Shown here: positions 1 to 7,469 of the stretch, piece by piece
Layout of the letters: each line of letters starts with the position of its first letter
How positions within the stretch are numbered: the stretch's first letter is position 1
NCBI RefSeq assembly: GCF_000473065.1
Contig: NZ_AXAZ01000054.1
Span: 1 to 56,542, forward strand
Reading direction: 5' to 3'
From: Bradyrhizobium sp. WSM1743
GTDB lineage: Bacteria; Pseudomonadota; Alphaproteobacteria; Rhizobiales; Xanthobacteraceae
DNA: 56,542 nucleotides
Notes under the pieces: model-generated
Told to the model about the DNA's origin: nothing
Databases searched by the model: none
Seen by the model: only the letters and a program-made list of their open reading frames with translations
Program-made: the position numbers and the translations under genes

Positions 1-195
1 CATAGTGCTGGGATGGTAACTCGGTCGGCCAGTGTCGAGTGGCTGGACACCGACGAACCCCAGCTTGCCGAGATCGAGACCGTCGACGAACACGTCGACC
101 GCGCGGACCGGATTGTCCTCGCTCACATAGTCATCGAGCGACGACGGAAACAGCGTGCTCTGCCCCCGATCCACCCCTTCAACAAAGCGCTTCAT
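1..195 (-). CDS. IS1182-type transposase, N-terminal part (runs off window)
   Basis: The first 65 codons of a transposase read on the minus strand from an ATG at 193-195 and continue beyond base 1. The start MKRFVEGVDRGQSTLFP, followed by EDNPVRAVDVFVDGLDL and a GRPSYHPS segment, is the characteristic N-terminus of IS1182-family (IS5-like DDE) transposases common in rhizobia. The frame is open to the window edge, so nothing can be said about intactness or the DDE catalytic triad. The terminal inverted repeat should lie in 196-435, but I could not identify it with only one end visible. It marks the left edge of the window as accessory DNA. Confidence 0.8.
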   Translation of the reverse strand, partial: MKRFVEGVDRGQSTLFPSSLDDYVSEDNPVRAVDVFVDGLDLGKLGFVGVQPLDTGRPSYHPSTM

Positions 196-435
196 CAGAT
201 GCCCCGCAAAATCGCAGGAAATCTTATCGCCCGAATCACAGCAAACAGAGCCTTTTCACACGGCCTGGGCCACAACCGGACCTGCATGCTATTCGATCAC
301 TTCATCGGCCCGTCCAAGCATTATGACGGATTAAGGCCAGAGGGGGACGTGGTGATTTTGACCGGCACTGGGCTATAGTCCTCAAAGTCAGCTTATGCCG
401 TCCTTTCGTCGGCCCGTGCATAGAGGATTTGACCA

Positions 436-897
436 ATGACTGGCGGATATTTTGAAGACGTTGAGGTTGGTGACAGCCAGAAGGCTGGTCCCTATTCTGT
501 CTCCAAGGAAGAAATCATTCAGTTCGCCAAGCGGTATGACCCGAGGCCCTTCCATATCGATGAGGCAGCCGCTGCTCGTTCCGCTTTTGGAGGACTGTCC
601 GCATCTGCTGCCCACACGTTCGCGATCTTCATCTCGCTAACAAACGAATTAAAGCCTCCGGTCCGTGCGATTGCCGGGTTGGGCTATGATGAGCTGCGGC
701 TGCCCAACGCAGTGCGTCCCGGCGACGACCTCTATCTCGAAGCGACCACGTTGGAAAAGCGCGCGTCGAAGTCGAGGCCCGACAGTGGAGTCGTTCGCGG
801 TCAGTTCCGCTTGCGCAACCAAAAAGGCGATACGGTGCTGCAGTGCGTCGGCAACGGTCTCGTTGCGAGACGACCGGATGCGAAAGCATCAATGTAA
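436..897 (+). CDS. MaoC-like (R)-specific enoyl-CoA hydratase family protein
   Basis: A 153-residue hot-dog-fold protein. The hydratase motif YDPRPFHID (Asp35, His40) supplies the usual Asp/His pair of (R)-hydratases, and the N-terminal YFEDVEVGD is typical of MaoC-like proteins. Such enzymes hydrate enoyl-CoA esters in fatty-acid or aromatic-acid breakdown; the substrate cannot be told from sequence. The length suits a single-domain MaoC protein. The ATG is preceded by AGAGG at 422-426. It stands alone, with a transposase to the left and an unrelated secreted hydrolase to the right, so no pathway context is visible. Confidence 0.8.
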   Translation: MTGGYFEDVEVGDSQKAGPYSVSKEEIIQFAKRYDPRPFHIDEAAAARSAFGGLSASAAHTFAIFISLTNELKPPVRAIAGLGYDELRLPNAVRPGDDLYLEATTLEKRASKSRPDSGVVRGQFRLRNQKGDTVLQCVGNGLVARRPDAKASM

Positions 898-1231
898 GCC
901 ATTGTCGGCTAGGTCGGTTGTCTGCTTTGGGTCCACAAGCGGCGGTCGAAGCGAGCGCGGCGGATGACGTTGGCCGAGGTAGCGATCGTATTAGGGACTT
1001 GGTGGGAGCGAGCTTTGTCTCGGCAGATCGCTGGCGAAGAAATCTCCACCAATGCGGGCTCTGGGTCTAAATCGGCGGTCAAGACCCACTGCAATCCGCT
1101 TGTGGTCTACACCCGACAGCCAACACCTGCACGAGGATCCCGCTAGGCAGCGATGGGCCAGCATCAGACGTAGCATTCGCAGAGTTGGACAGTTAGGCTT
1201 GCCCGCACGGCAGCGAGGCGAAGAGACTTCG
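898..1231. other. Intergenic stretch without a recognisable gene
   Basis: 334 bases between the MaoC gene and the secreted hydrolase. Short ORFs occur on both strands but none resembles a known protein. The stretch around 915-945 (a 'ctgctttgggtcc...caagcgg' string) resembles degenerate intergenic repeats I associate with Bradyrhizobium genomes, but I cannot confirm this from one copy. No terminator or RNA gene is evident. Confidence 0.4.
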
Positions 1232-2227
1232 ATGTACCGAATGTTATGCGTACTGATGGCGAGTGTCGTATTTAGCACAGCGGCTGGACATTGTCAGACG
1301 CAGGCAGGCACATCCACAATCACGTTTCAATCGGCCACCTACGGCGACATGCGCCAACTTTTGGCGCGGGAGGCAGCGACCGCAGCAGTGACGGTCAAGG
1401 CGACGCTTGGCTTTCCCGAGCAGGTGAAGGATCACTATCCAATCGTCGTCGTCGTCCACACGCTCGCCGGCTATCGTGACGCCAACGAAGGCTACGTCGC
1501 TGCGGAATTGCGCAAGGTAGATTTCGCCACATTGACGTATGACAGTTTTTCCGCGCGCGGAACCACGGGGACAGCCCTGCAGGGATCACCGGGCTATCTG
1601 ACGGTTGGCGTTGCGGACGCGTACGCCGCGCTGCGGCTTCTCTCCCGCGACAGTCGCATCGACGCCGCGCATATTGCGATCATCGGATTTTCGTATGGCG
1701 CTGAAGTGGCTCACCTTGCGGCATTCGAGGCGGTGAGATCCGCGCTCAGTCCGGGACCAGACCGATTTGCCGCTCACGTCTCATTCTATCCCGGCGGGAC
1801 TTTTGGCGCGGGCGCCGAACCCGGCGCCTATACCGGCTCTCCGGTCCTGCTGCTGCTCGGCGACAAGGACGACAATCTTCCGCTGACCAAGATCGAGAGA
1901 TATCTGGCTTACGCGCGCGCCGCCGGGGCGCCGGCCCCGATCCAAACTGTAATCTATCCGGGCGCCTACCATGCATGGACCGTCCCCGATCTCACCACTG
2001 TTCGCTTCTACCCGGACCTCGTGAGCACGAAAAAATGTCCGCTCATCCTGCTCGGGCCGAAGCGGCCGGCCTTGCTCATCGACGGCGAGGCGAAGCCGTT
2101 CGACCCGGCCGCCTTTGGTACCTGCCTCGCCGCAGCGCCGGGCTATTCGATGGGATTTGACGCGGCAGTTCGCGCCCAATCGATCGCTGATACGATTTCC
2201 TTCCTTCGACGAAGCATGCGACCGTAG
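1232..2227 (+). CDS. Secreted dienelactone-hydrolase-like alpha/beta hydrolase
   Basis: 331 residues. The ATG at 1232 is chosen over an in-frame upstream start because it is followed by a signal-peptide-like stretch (MLCVLMASVVFSTAAG) and preceded by a purine-rich GAGGCGAAGAG. The fold shows a nucleophile elbow GFSYGAE (Ser154), an acid in GDKDDN (Asp211 or Asp213) and the histidine in GAYHAW (His247), a complete Ser-Asp-His triad. Classical dienelactone hydrolases use Cys, so this is a serine variant. The middle resembles the dienelactone hydrolase family; the substrate is unknown. It is monocistronic and lies next to the insertion that separates it from lpxB. Confidence 0.75.
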   Translation: MYRMLCVLMASVVFSTAAGHCQTQAGTSTITFQSATYGDMRQLLAREAATAAVTVKATLGFPEQVKDHYPIVVVVHTLAGYRDANEGYVAAELRKVDFATLTYDSFSARGTTGTALQGSPGYLTVGVADAYAALRLLSRDSRIDAAHIAIIGFSYGAEVAHLAAFEAVRSALSPGPDRFAAHVSFYPGGTFGAGAEPGAYTGSPVLLLLGDKDDNLPLTKIERYLAYARAAGAPAPIQTVIYPGAYHAWTVPDLTTVRFYPDLVSTKKCPLILLGPKRPALLIDGEAKPFDPAAFGTCLAAAPGYSMGFDAAVRAQSIADTISFLRRSMRP

Positions 2228-2311
2228 AGCAGCACTGCGTCTTTGCTGCACATTCGACGGGTGCATCAGATGCCCCACTCTGGGCCAACAAGCCGCCGGT
2301 CGCGGCCAAGC

Positions 2312-2446
2312 CAAGTGACTTCCGCTGAGCCGTCGCGAGCAGACGTTCATGAGTACGCGCTCTAGCTCGCCCGCCCGCCCTCGCGCATCGTCGCGAGCAC
2401 GATGGCGGCGGCGAGCACGCTCGGCGATCTGTTGCCGGCCGACGCG
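2312..2446. repeat. Direct repeat copy A: second copy of the lpxB 3' end and downstream flank
   Basis: This stretch matches 3571-3714 in the same orientation, covering the last codons of lpxB, its stop and about 50 bases beyond. In the coding part I count about 74 identical bases of 84. The match stops abruptly at 2446, 12 bases from the stop codon of the glycosyltransferase. With copy B it brackets the glycosyltransferase gene, a structure expected for an insertion that brought in its own diverged lpxB 3' end. Confidence 0.85.
2363..2446 (-). pseudogene. lpxB remnant (last 27 codons)
   Basis: On the minus strand the frame reads GNRSPSVLAAAIVLATMRE and ends in GGRAS and TAG. The intact lpxB ends GNKSPSVLAADIVLATMRK then GRRTS, so this is the C-terminus of a second, diverged LpxB. 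Nothing upstream of it is LpxB-like. It cannot be functional, but it shows where foreign or rearranged DNA joined the original lpxB downstream region. Confidence 0.85.
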
Positions 2447-2458
2447 GCTTTGGCAGAC

Positions 2459-3451
2459 TCAGTGGCGCTCGTTCTGGAAGATCGATCTAAACCACTCAAC
2501 TAAAGGCCGCACCAGCAGCCAACCTCGCAACCCAAGAGCCTTCTTGCAGGCGAGAAACCACCACCGCCGCGTTCCTTGAACGCTCGGATCGATACTCACC
2601 GCAAGCTTAGAAAGGCGTGCTGAGCTTTCCATCGCTCCTTCGTTGAAGGCAGCGCTTGCGCAGCCGATCGCTTCAAGCGCCAACATGTGGATCAACCAGG
2701 CACGAAGGTCATCAGCGTTCGTCAACCTGGCGGCGCAACTATTCAGGAAGTGCTCAATCGCCGCTTTGCGTTGGAGCAGGTCTCGCTCCCGCGAAGGCTC
2801 ACTTGACATATTGGCCGAGTGCGATCGATACACGGCTTGATCAGCAGCAATGACCCCCACGTCGCCGTGTGCGGCGAGCCGCAACCACATTTCCATATCA
2901 GAGGCGTAGGGCAAGTCAGCCAAATACCCGCCCACTCTTTTCTGCAGGCTCGTGCGAACCACTACGGTCGGTGACAGCACAATGTTTCTTGCGCCGCTAA
3001 GTGCAATGAAATCAAGTCCGGATAAGACGTGGGTTCTGGATCCCACTCCTGTTCTATGGCGCGAGCGCTCCCCCCGTTGACCCAGCACGACCGCGCCTCC
3101 GAAGGTGAAAGCGACAGAAGGATGATCGTCCATTAGATCGGCCGATCTCTTGAGGGCACCGGGCAACAAGTAATCGTCCGCGGACAGCAGAAGCATGTAG
3201 TCGGCTTTCACCCAGGCGATGCCTTCGTTGGCGGTAACGATGAGACCTTGATTCGAGGTGTGCCTGCGGTAATTGGCGCGGGCATCGGAGCCAACCAAAT
3301 CTTGCGCAACTTCCGCAGTATTGTCGGGCGACGCATCATCGATGATGAGCACGCGCAATTCGGGACCGGATTGCGTCAAAACGCTCTCGACGCACTCTCG
3401 CAGGAAGTGCCCGTACCCGAAACAGGGAACAACGACGTCTACAGAGCTCAC
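2459..3451 (-). CDS. GT2-family glycosyltransferase
   Basis: A family 2 (GT-A fold) glycosyltransferase of about 330 residues. It opens with VDVVVPCFGYGHFLRECVES, then LIIDDASPDNT and the metal/nucleotide site LLLSADD (residues 87-93), followed by LRLAAHGDVGVI and YRSHSANMS. It probably transfers a sugar from a nucleotide donor to a cell-surface glycan. The frame is open far upstream over lpxB in another phase, so the true start must be internal: GTG at 3449-3451 places the first beta strand at the N-terminus, and GTG at 3476-3478 is an alternative. It lies between two lpxB 3'-end copies and so is probably an acquired gene, perhaps modifying LPS. It is not part of the usual lpx cluster. Confidence 0.8.
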   Translation of the reverse strand: MSSVDVVVPCFGYGHFLRECVESVLTQSGPELRVLIIDDASPDNTAEVAQDLVGSDARANYRRHTSNQGLIVTANEGIAWVKADYMLLLSADDYLLPGALKRSADLMDDHPSVAFTFGGAVVLGQRGERSRHRTGVGSRTHVLSGLDFIALSGARNIVLSPTVVVRTSLQKRVGGYLADLPYASDMEMWLRLAAHGDVGVIAADQAVYRSHSANMSSEPSRERDLLQRKAAIEHFLNSCAARLTNADDLRAWLIHMLALEAIGCASAAFNEGAMESSARLSKLAVSIDPSVQGTRRWWFLACKKALGLRGWLLVRPLVEWFRSIFQNERH

Positions 3452-3570
3452 GTTAATTGTCGGATTCCACCGACTCACAAAAGCGTCGAGACCTATCTGT
3501 TCAACAAAATGCGACTGAATGGGTTCCTGGCGGCTGCCACGACCGGTAGTTCGTCTGCTGCCGATCAAAT

Positions 3571-3714
3571 CCGGCCTGGCCCAGTGTCTTCCGCTGGGCC
3601 GTCGCCGGCAGACGTGTATGAGGACACGCCCTAGCTCGTTCGCCTCCCCTTGCGCATCGTCGCGAGCACGATGTCGGCGGCGAGCACGCTCGGCGATTTG
3701 TTGCCGGTCGACAT
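3571..3714. repeat. Direct repeat copy B: 3' end of intact lpxB and its flank
   Basis: The partner of the copy at 2312-2446. It covers the last 28 codons of the functional lpxB plus about 60 bases downstream. A 7-bp hairpin (GGCCCAG at 3578-3584, CTGGGCC at 3594-3600) lies in the downstream part and may act as the lpxB 3'-end structure, although no U-run follows it. Confidence 0.8.
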
Positions 3715-4815
3715 GATCTGATCGAGCTTGGCGAATGCCTCGACCTGCTCCCGGCGGAGCGGCGAATCCGTCAGCAATTCGGCGAGCGCCGGGGCCAGCT
3801 TCTCCGGCGTGCACTCCTCCTGCAGGAACTCCGGAATGACATCCTTGCCGATCACGAGATTGGCCAGGATCACCGAGGAGACCCGGATCGCGCGGCGCAA
3901 GATGAAGGCCTCGATGGCACCGACGCGATAGGCCGTCACCATCGGAATGCCCGACAGTGCGAGCTCGAGCGTTACCGTGCCGGATTTGGCCAGCGCGGCG
4001 TGGGCAATGCGGAAGGCGGCACGCTTCTCGTTCTCGCCGATCACGATTCGAGGCTTGACCGGCCAATGCGCGATGCCTTCGCGGATGGTGGCTTCGAGAT
4101 GCGGCATGGTCGGCAGCATCAGCTCGAACGCGCACCCCTCCGCCTGCAAACGGCCGAGCGCCGCGCCGAACACCTCGAGGTGGTGCCGGATCTCGCTGCG
4201 GCGGCTGCCCGGCAGCACCAGCAGCACCGGTGGCGCGCCATCGCGGCGCTTCTGCTCCTCCACGCTCGGCCGCAGCGAGCCCAATTGCTCGATCAGGGGA
4301 TGGCCGACATAACTGCATGGCGGCCCGCCGAGCTTGCGATATTCCTCCGGCTCGAACGGCAACAGGCCGAGCACGTGATCGACATAGCCGAGCATGGTTC
4401 GCGCCCGTCCCGGCCGCCATGCCCAGAGCTGCGGCGAGACGTAGTCGACGATCGGGATCGCCGGACTGCGCGAGCGTACCCGGCGGGCGACGCGGTGGGT
4501 GAAGTCGGGGCTGTCGATGATGACGAGCGCGTCGGGCGCGGCCTCGGTCACGGCGTCAGCCGTCTTTCGGATCAGCCGCAGGATCTTCGGCAATTGCTGC
4601 ACCACCGCGGCAAAGCCGACGATCGACAGCTCTTCGATCGGAAACAGCGAGTCGAGGCCCTCGCGCGCCATGGTGCGGCCGCCGACACCGACGAACTGCA
4701 CGCCGTCACCGAGGCGCTGGCGCAGCACCTTCATCAAGGCGCTGCCGAGCCTGTCGCCGGATTCCTCCGTCGCGATCAGGAAGATCTTGCGCTTGGGATC
4801 GCGGTCCTGCATCAC
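3631..4815 (-). CDS. lpxB: Lipid-A-disaccharide synthase LpxB
   Basis: Condenses UDP-2,3-diacylglucosamine with 2,3-diacylglucosamine-1-phosphate (lipid X) to the tetraacyl disaccharide of lipid A at the cytoplasmic membrane. The protein has 394 residues, normal for the family, with the N-terminal IATEESGDRLGSALM region, VGVGGRTMAREGL, YVSPQLWAWRPGR and the C-terminal donor site LPGSRRSEI and SGTVTLELAL. Its start overlaps the lpxI stop by four bases (ATGA, 4812-4815), so the two are translationally coupled. It is the last gene of the lpx cluster; downstream is the glycosyltransferase insertion rather than other core genes. Confidence 0.97.
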   Translation of the reverse strand: MMQDRDPKRKIFLIATEESGDRLGSALMKVLRQRLGDGVQFVGVGGRTMAREGLDSLFPIEELSIVGFAAVVQQLPKILRLIRKTADAVTEAAPDALVIIDSPDFTHRVARRVRSRSPAIPIVDYVSPQLWAWRPGRARTMLGYVDHVLGLLPFEPEEYRKLGGPPCSYVGHPLIEQLGSLRPSVEEQKRRDGAPPVLLVLPGSRRSEIRHHLEVFGAALGRLQAEGCAFELMLPTMPHLEATIREGIAHWPVKPRIVIGENEKRAAFRIAHAALAKSGTVTLELALSGIPMVTAYRVGAIEAFILRRAIRVSSVILANLVIGKDVIPEFLQEECTPEKLAPALAELLTDSPLRREQVEAFAKLDQIMSTGNKSPSVLAADIVLATMRKGRRTS

Positions 4816-5681
4816 GCGGGCAGGCCGATGACGAAGAGATACTTTGCGTCGGCAAGCGCAATCATCGCTTGCGGCTCCGCGGCAATGGTGTTGCCGGCGA
4901 TGACGGCGATGCCGGCAAGGCCGGCGGCCGCGACGCCCTCGATGGTGCGCGGGCCGATCGTCGGCAGGTCGAAGCGCAGATCCTGACCGCTCTTCGGCGC
5001 CTTCACCAGCACGCCGCGTCCCGTGGCGGCGCGGATGCGCCCCTCCTCACGCAGCCGCGCGACCCGCGCCAGCAGCGCGTCAGTGCCCTCGATGTCCTCG
5101 ACCGCGACCACATGGCCGTCGATCACCACCGCAGCCTGGCCGATGTCGAACGGACCGAGCGCGGTCAGCACCGCCCGGCCGCGTTCGATATCGGTCTTGC
5201 TGGTGTCGCTCGGCCAGGCGCGGCTGATGCAGCCCTCGGGCATCAGCAGATCCGGCGCGACATCCTTGATGCCGACCATGCGGAAGCCGTCCTGCTCGAG
5301 GATGCGGCCGACACCCGACAGCAGATGATCGTCGCCGCCGCGGAAGGCGCGGATGACATTGCCGAGCAGGCGCAGCGTCTTGACGTCGAAACGGATCTCG
5401 GACAGCGAGGGCCGCACCAAGGTGCCGATGAAGATCAGGTCGCGGCAGCCTTCCTGGCGAAACAGCCGCATCGCGCGGCCGAGCTGGCCGACCGAGATCC
5501 AGCGGTGGCGGAACTGCTCCACCCGCGCCGGATCGCAGGCCCCGCGCAGCGGAAACAGCACCGGCGTGATGCCGCGCGCGGCGAGCGACTCGGCGACCGC
5601 GAAAGGCATGGCGCCGCCACCGGCGACGATACCGACCGGTGACGAAACTTGCGAAGCCGCCGATGTCATGCCCGCGGCCAT
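4812..5681 (-). CDS. lpxI: UDP-2,3-diacylglucosamine pyrophosphatase LpxI
   Basis: Hydrolyses UDP-2,3-diacylglucosamine to lipid X and UMP, the step before LpxB; LpxI replaces LpxH in most alphaproteobacteria. The 289-residue protein (DUF1009 type) has the N-terminal GIVAGGGAMPFAVAESL, then IGTLVRPSL, and the C-terminal LPTIGPRTIEGVAAAGLAGIA. ATG at 5681 is preferred because it lies 7 bases beyond the lpxA stop; the open frame extends upstream but only over lpxA. ATG at 5669 is also possible. Confidence 0.93.
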   Translation of the reverse strand: MAAGMTSAASQVSSPVGIVAGGGAMPFAVAESLAARGITPVLFPLRGACDPARVEQFRHRWISVGQLGRAMRLFRQEGCRDLIFIGTLVRPSLSEIRFDVKTLRLLGNVIRAFRGGDDHLLSGVGRILEQDGFRMVGIKDVAPDLLMPEGCISRAWPSDTSKTDIERGRAVLTALGPFDIGQAAVVIDGHVVAVEDIEGTDALLARVARLREEGRIRAATGRGVLVKAPKSGQDLRFDLPTIGPRTIEGVAAAGLAGIAVIAGNTIAAEPQAMIALADAKYLFVIGLPA

Positions 5682-5688
5682 CACAGGA

Positions 5689-6480
5689 TCACGTCGCGAT
5701 GGCGGGAAGACAGAGCGGGCGCTTGCCCTTACCGATGAAGTCGAGAATTTCGGCGATCGCGGGGTCCTCGCCCGCGAGCGGCCGCACTGCCTCCAGCCGC
5801 TCGGCAAAGGTGCCGGCCCCGTGGAAGAGCTTCTGGTAAAAGCCGCGCACGGTCGCGAGCCGCTGCTTGGTGAACTTGCGCCGCTTCATGCCGATCAAAT
5901 TGAGGCTCTCCAGCACCGCATACTGGCCGTTGACCAGCCCATAGGGGATCACGTCGTCGCGCACGCCGCACACGCCTCCGACCATGACATAGGGGCCGAT
6001 GCGCGTGAACTGGTGCACCGCGGACAGGCCGCCGATGTAAACGGAATCGCCGATCTCGCAGTGACCGCCGAGCGTGGCTGACGTCGCGAAGATCACGTTG
6101 TCGCCGACCATGCAGTCATGGCCGACATGGCTGTTGTTCATGAAATAGCCGCCGTTGCCGACGCGGGTCAGCCCGCCACCCTTGATCGTGCCGACATTCA
6201 TCGTTGCGCCTTCCCGGATGGTGCAGCCCGAACCGATCTCGAGCCGGGTCGGCTCACCCCTGTAGCTGAGATCCTGCGGGGCGCCACCGAGCACTGCGAA
6301 TGGCGAGATCACGCAGTCATCGCCGAGCGAGGTGTGGCCGATGACGGTGACTTGTCCGATCAGCTTGCAGTTCGCGCCGATCACGACGTTCGGGCCGATG
6401 ATGCAATAGGGTCCGATCTCGGTACCATCGCCGATCACGGCGCCGTCCGCGACCCGTGCGGTGGGATCAATCTTGCTCAT
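5689..6480 (-). CDS. lpxA: UDP-N-acetylglucosamine acyltransferase LpxA
   Basis: Catalyses the first step of lipid A synthesis, transfer of a 3-hydroxyacyl chain from acyl carrier protein to the 3-OH of UDP-GlcNAc, as a cytosolic trimer. The 263-residue protein consists of hexapeptide repeats (IDPTARVADGAVIGDG onward) forming a left-handed beta helix, with the active-site His region NNSHVGHDCMVGDNV and a helical C-terminal tail. I start at the ATG giving MSKIDPTARV; a TTG seven codons upstream is less likely. The opposite-strand KTSC gene lies directly upstream, so lpxA may have its own promoter in 6481-6656. Confidence 0.95.
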   Translation of the reverse strand: MSKIDPTARVADGAVIGDGTEIGPYCIIGPNVVIGANCKLIGQVTVIGHTSLGDDCVISPFAVLGGAPQDLSYRGEPTRLEIGSGCTIREGATMNVGTIKGGGLTRVGNGGYFMNNSHVGHDCMVGDNVIFATSATLGGHCEIGDSVYIGGLSAVHQFTRIGPYVMVGGVCGVRDDVIPYGLVNGQYAVLESLNLIGMKRRKFTKQRLATVRGFYQKLFHGAGTFAERLEAVRPLAGEDPAIAEILDFIGKGKRPLCLPAIAT

Positions 6481-6656
6481 CAAGCCAATCTTACTCGTCA
6501 AGAAGGTCTGGTTATGTATTGAAGTCGCTTGGTTTTCGGGTGGTTAGCGCGACTATGCCCGATCTGTCCAGTGACGTAACATCTCGCCGTGTTTCAAGTG
6601 CCGGATGAGGCCGGCGTCCCGGCCCATCAACACGTTCATGCGGAGCTTCAACGATC

Positions 6657-7001
6657 GTGGTCAGGGCCCTGGTCCTTCTGCTTGCACAGCTCGCGGCTAC
6701 GCCGATCGTGTCGGAGACAATCGAGACCGGCGAACACCGTCTCGTCGATCTCGGGACCTTTGAATGCCGGGACATCACCCGCAGCACGGTGCTTCAGCGG
6801 GTCTGTTACGATCGCGCGCGGCAGGACCTGATTGTCGCGAGCAATGGCGCCTATGACCGCTATTGCGGCGTGACGGCGGGGGCGGTCGAACGCCTCCTGG
6901 GCGCGCCGTCCATGGGGCAGTTCTTCAACCAGAACATCAAGCGCGAGACGACCGCCGGGCGCTACGCGTGCCGGACGCGCGAGCCGGTCCAGAAGGGTTG
7001 A
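6657..7001 (+). CDS. KTSC-domain small secreted protein
   Basis: 114 residues from a GTG at 6657, with GGAG 11 bases upstream (6642-6645). A hydrophobic N-terminus (ALVLLLAQLAATPIVS) suggests a signal peptide. The remainder fits the KTSC domain: SNGAYDRYCGVTAGAVERLL, then APSMGQFFNQNIK. KTSC domains are named after a C-terminal segment in some lysyl-tRNA synthetases and have no firm function. Three cysteines are present (ECRD, VCYD, YCGV) plus one near the end, which fits an exported protein. It is encoded against the lpx cluster, between lpxA and fabZ, with only a few bases to the fabZ stop. Confidence 0.7.
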   Translation: MVRALVLLLAQLAATPIVSETIETGEHRLVDLGTFECRDITRSTVLQRVCYDRARQDLIVASNGAYDRYCGVTAGAVERLLGAPSMGQFFNQNIKRETTAGRYACRTREPVQKG

Positions 7002-7007
7002 GTTCGC

Positions 7008-7469
7008 TCAGTCCGTCAGCATGGCGCCGACGTCGGCTTCCGCGACGACCTGGCCGTTGACCTTGGCATCGCCGTGAAACCACCACATCGCCTTGCGGCG
7101 CCCGAGCGAGCGCATGTGATATTCGATGGTGTCGCCGGGCAGCACCGGCTTGCGGAACTTGCACTTGTCGATGGTGAGGAAATAGACCGCCCGCGGCTTC
7201 TCGGTGCCCTCGACCGACTTGATGCCGATCACGCCCGCCGTCTGCGCCATCGCCTCGATCATCATGACGCCGGGATAGACCGGGCGCTCGGGGAAATGCC
7301 CCTGGAAGGCCGGCTCGTTGAAGGTGACGTTCTTGATGCCGATGCCGCTGTAATCGGCGCGGATGTTGATCACGCGGTCGATCAGCAGCATCGGAAAGCG
7401 GTGCGGCAGGGTCTGGAGGATCGCGTTGATATCCACCAGCTCGAACTTAACAGGTGATTCCGCCGTCAT
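7008..7469 (-). CDS. fabZ: 3-hydroxyacyl-ACP dehydratase FabZ
   Basis: Dehydrates 3-hydroxyacyl-ACP in fatty-acid elongation and competes with LpxA and LpxD for the same substrate, hence its place here. The 153-residue hot-dog protein has the catalytic His in LPHRFPMLLIDRV and the Glu in YPGVMMIEAMAQ, with the FQGHFPERPVYPG signature between. The ATG at 7469 overlaps the lpxD stop by four bases (7466-7469). Much longer open frames upstream lie over lpxD in another phase and are discarded. Confidence 0.96.
   Translation of the reverse strand: MTAESPVKFELVDINAILQTLPHRFPMLLIDRVINIRADYSGIGIKNVTFNEPAFQGHFPERPVYPGVMMIEAMAQTAGVIGIKSVEGTEKPRAVYFLTIDKCKFRKPVLPGDTIEYHMRSLGRRKAMWWFHGDAKVNGQVVAEADVGAMLTD

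Noticed and set aside
2459..4420. A 653-codon minus-strand frame spanning the glycosyltransferase and much of lpxB
   Set aside because: Only the last ~330 codons are protein-like. The upstream part is an out-of-phase shadow of lpxB with Arg/Ala-rich composition.
6481..6501. Upstream TTG start for lpxA
   Set aside because: The ATG seven codons later gives the conserved N-terminus; the TTG adds residues not typical of the family.
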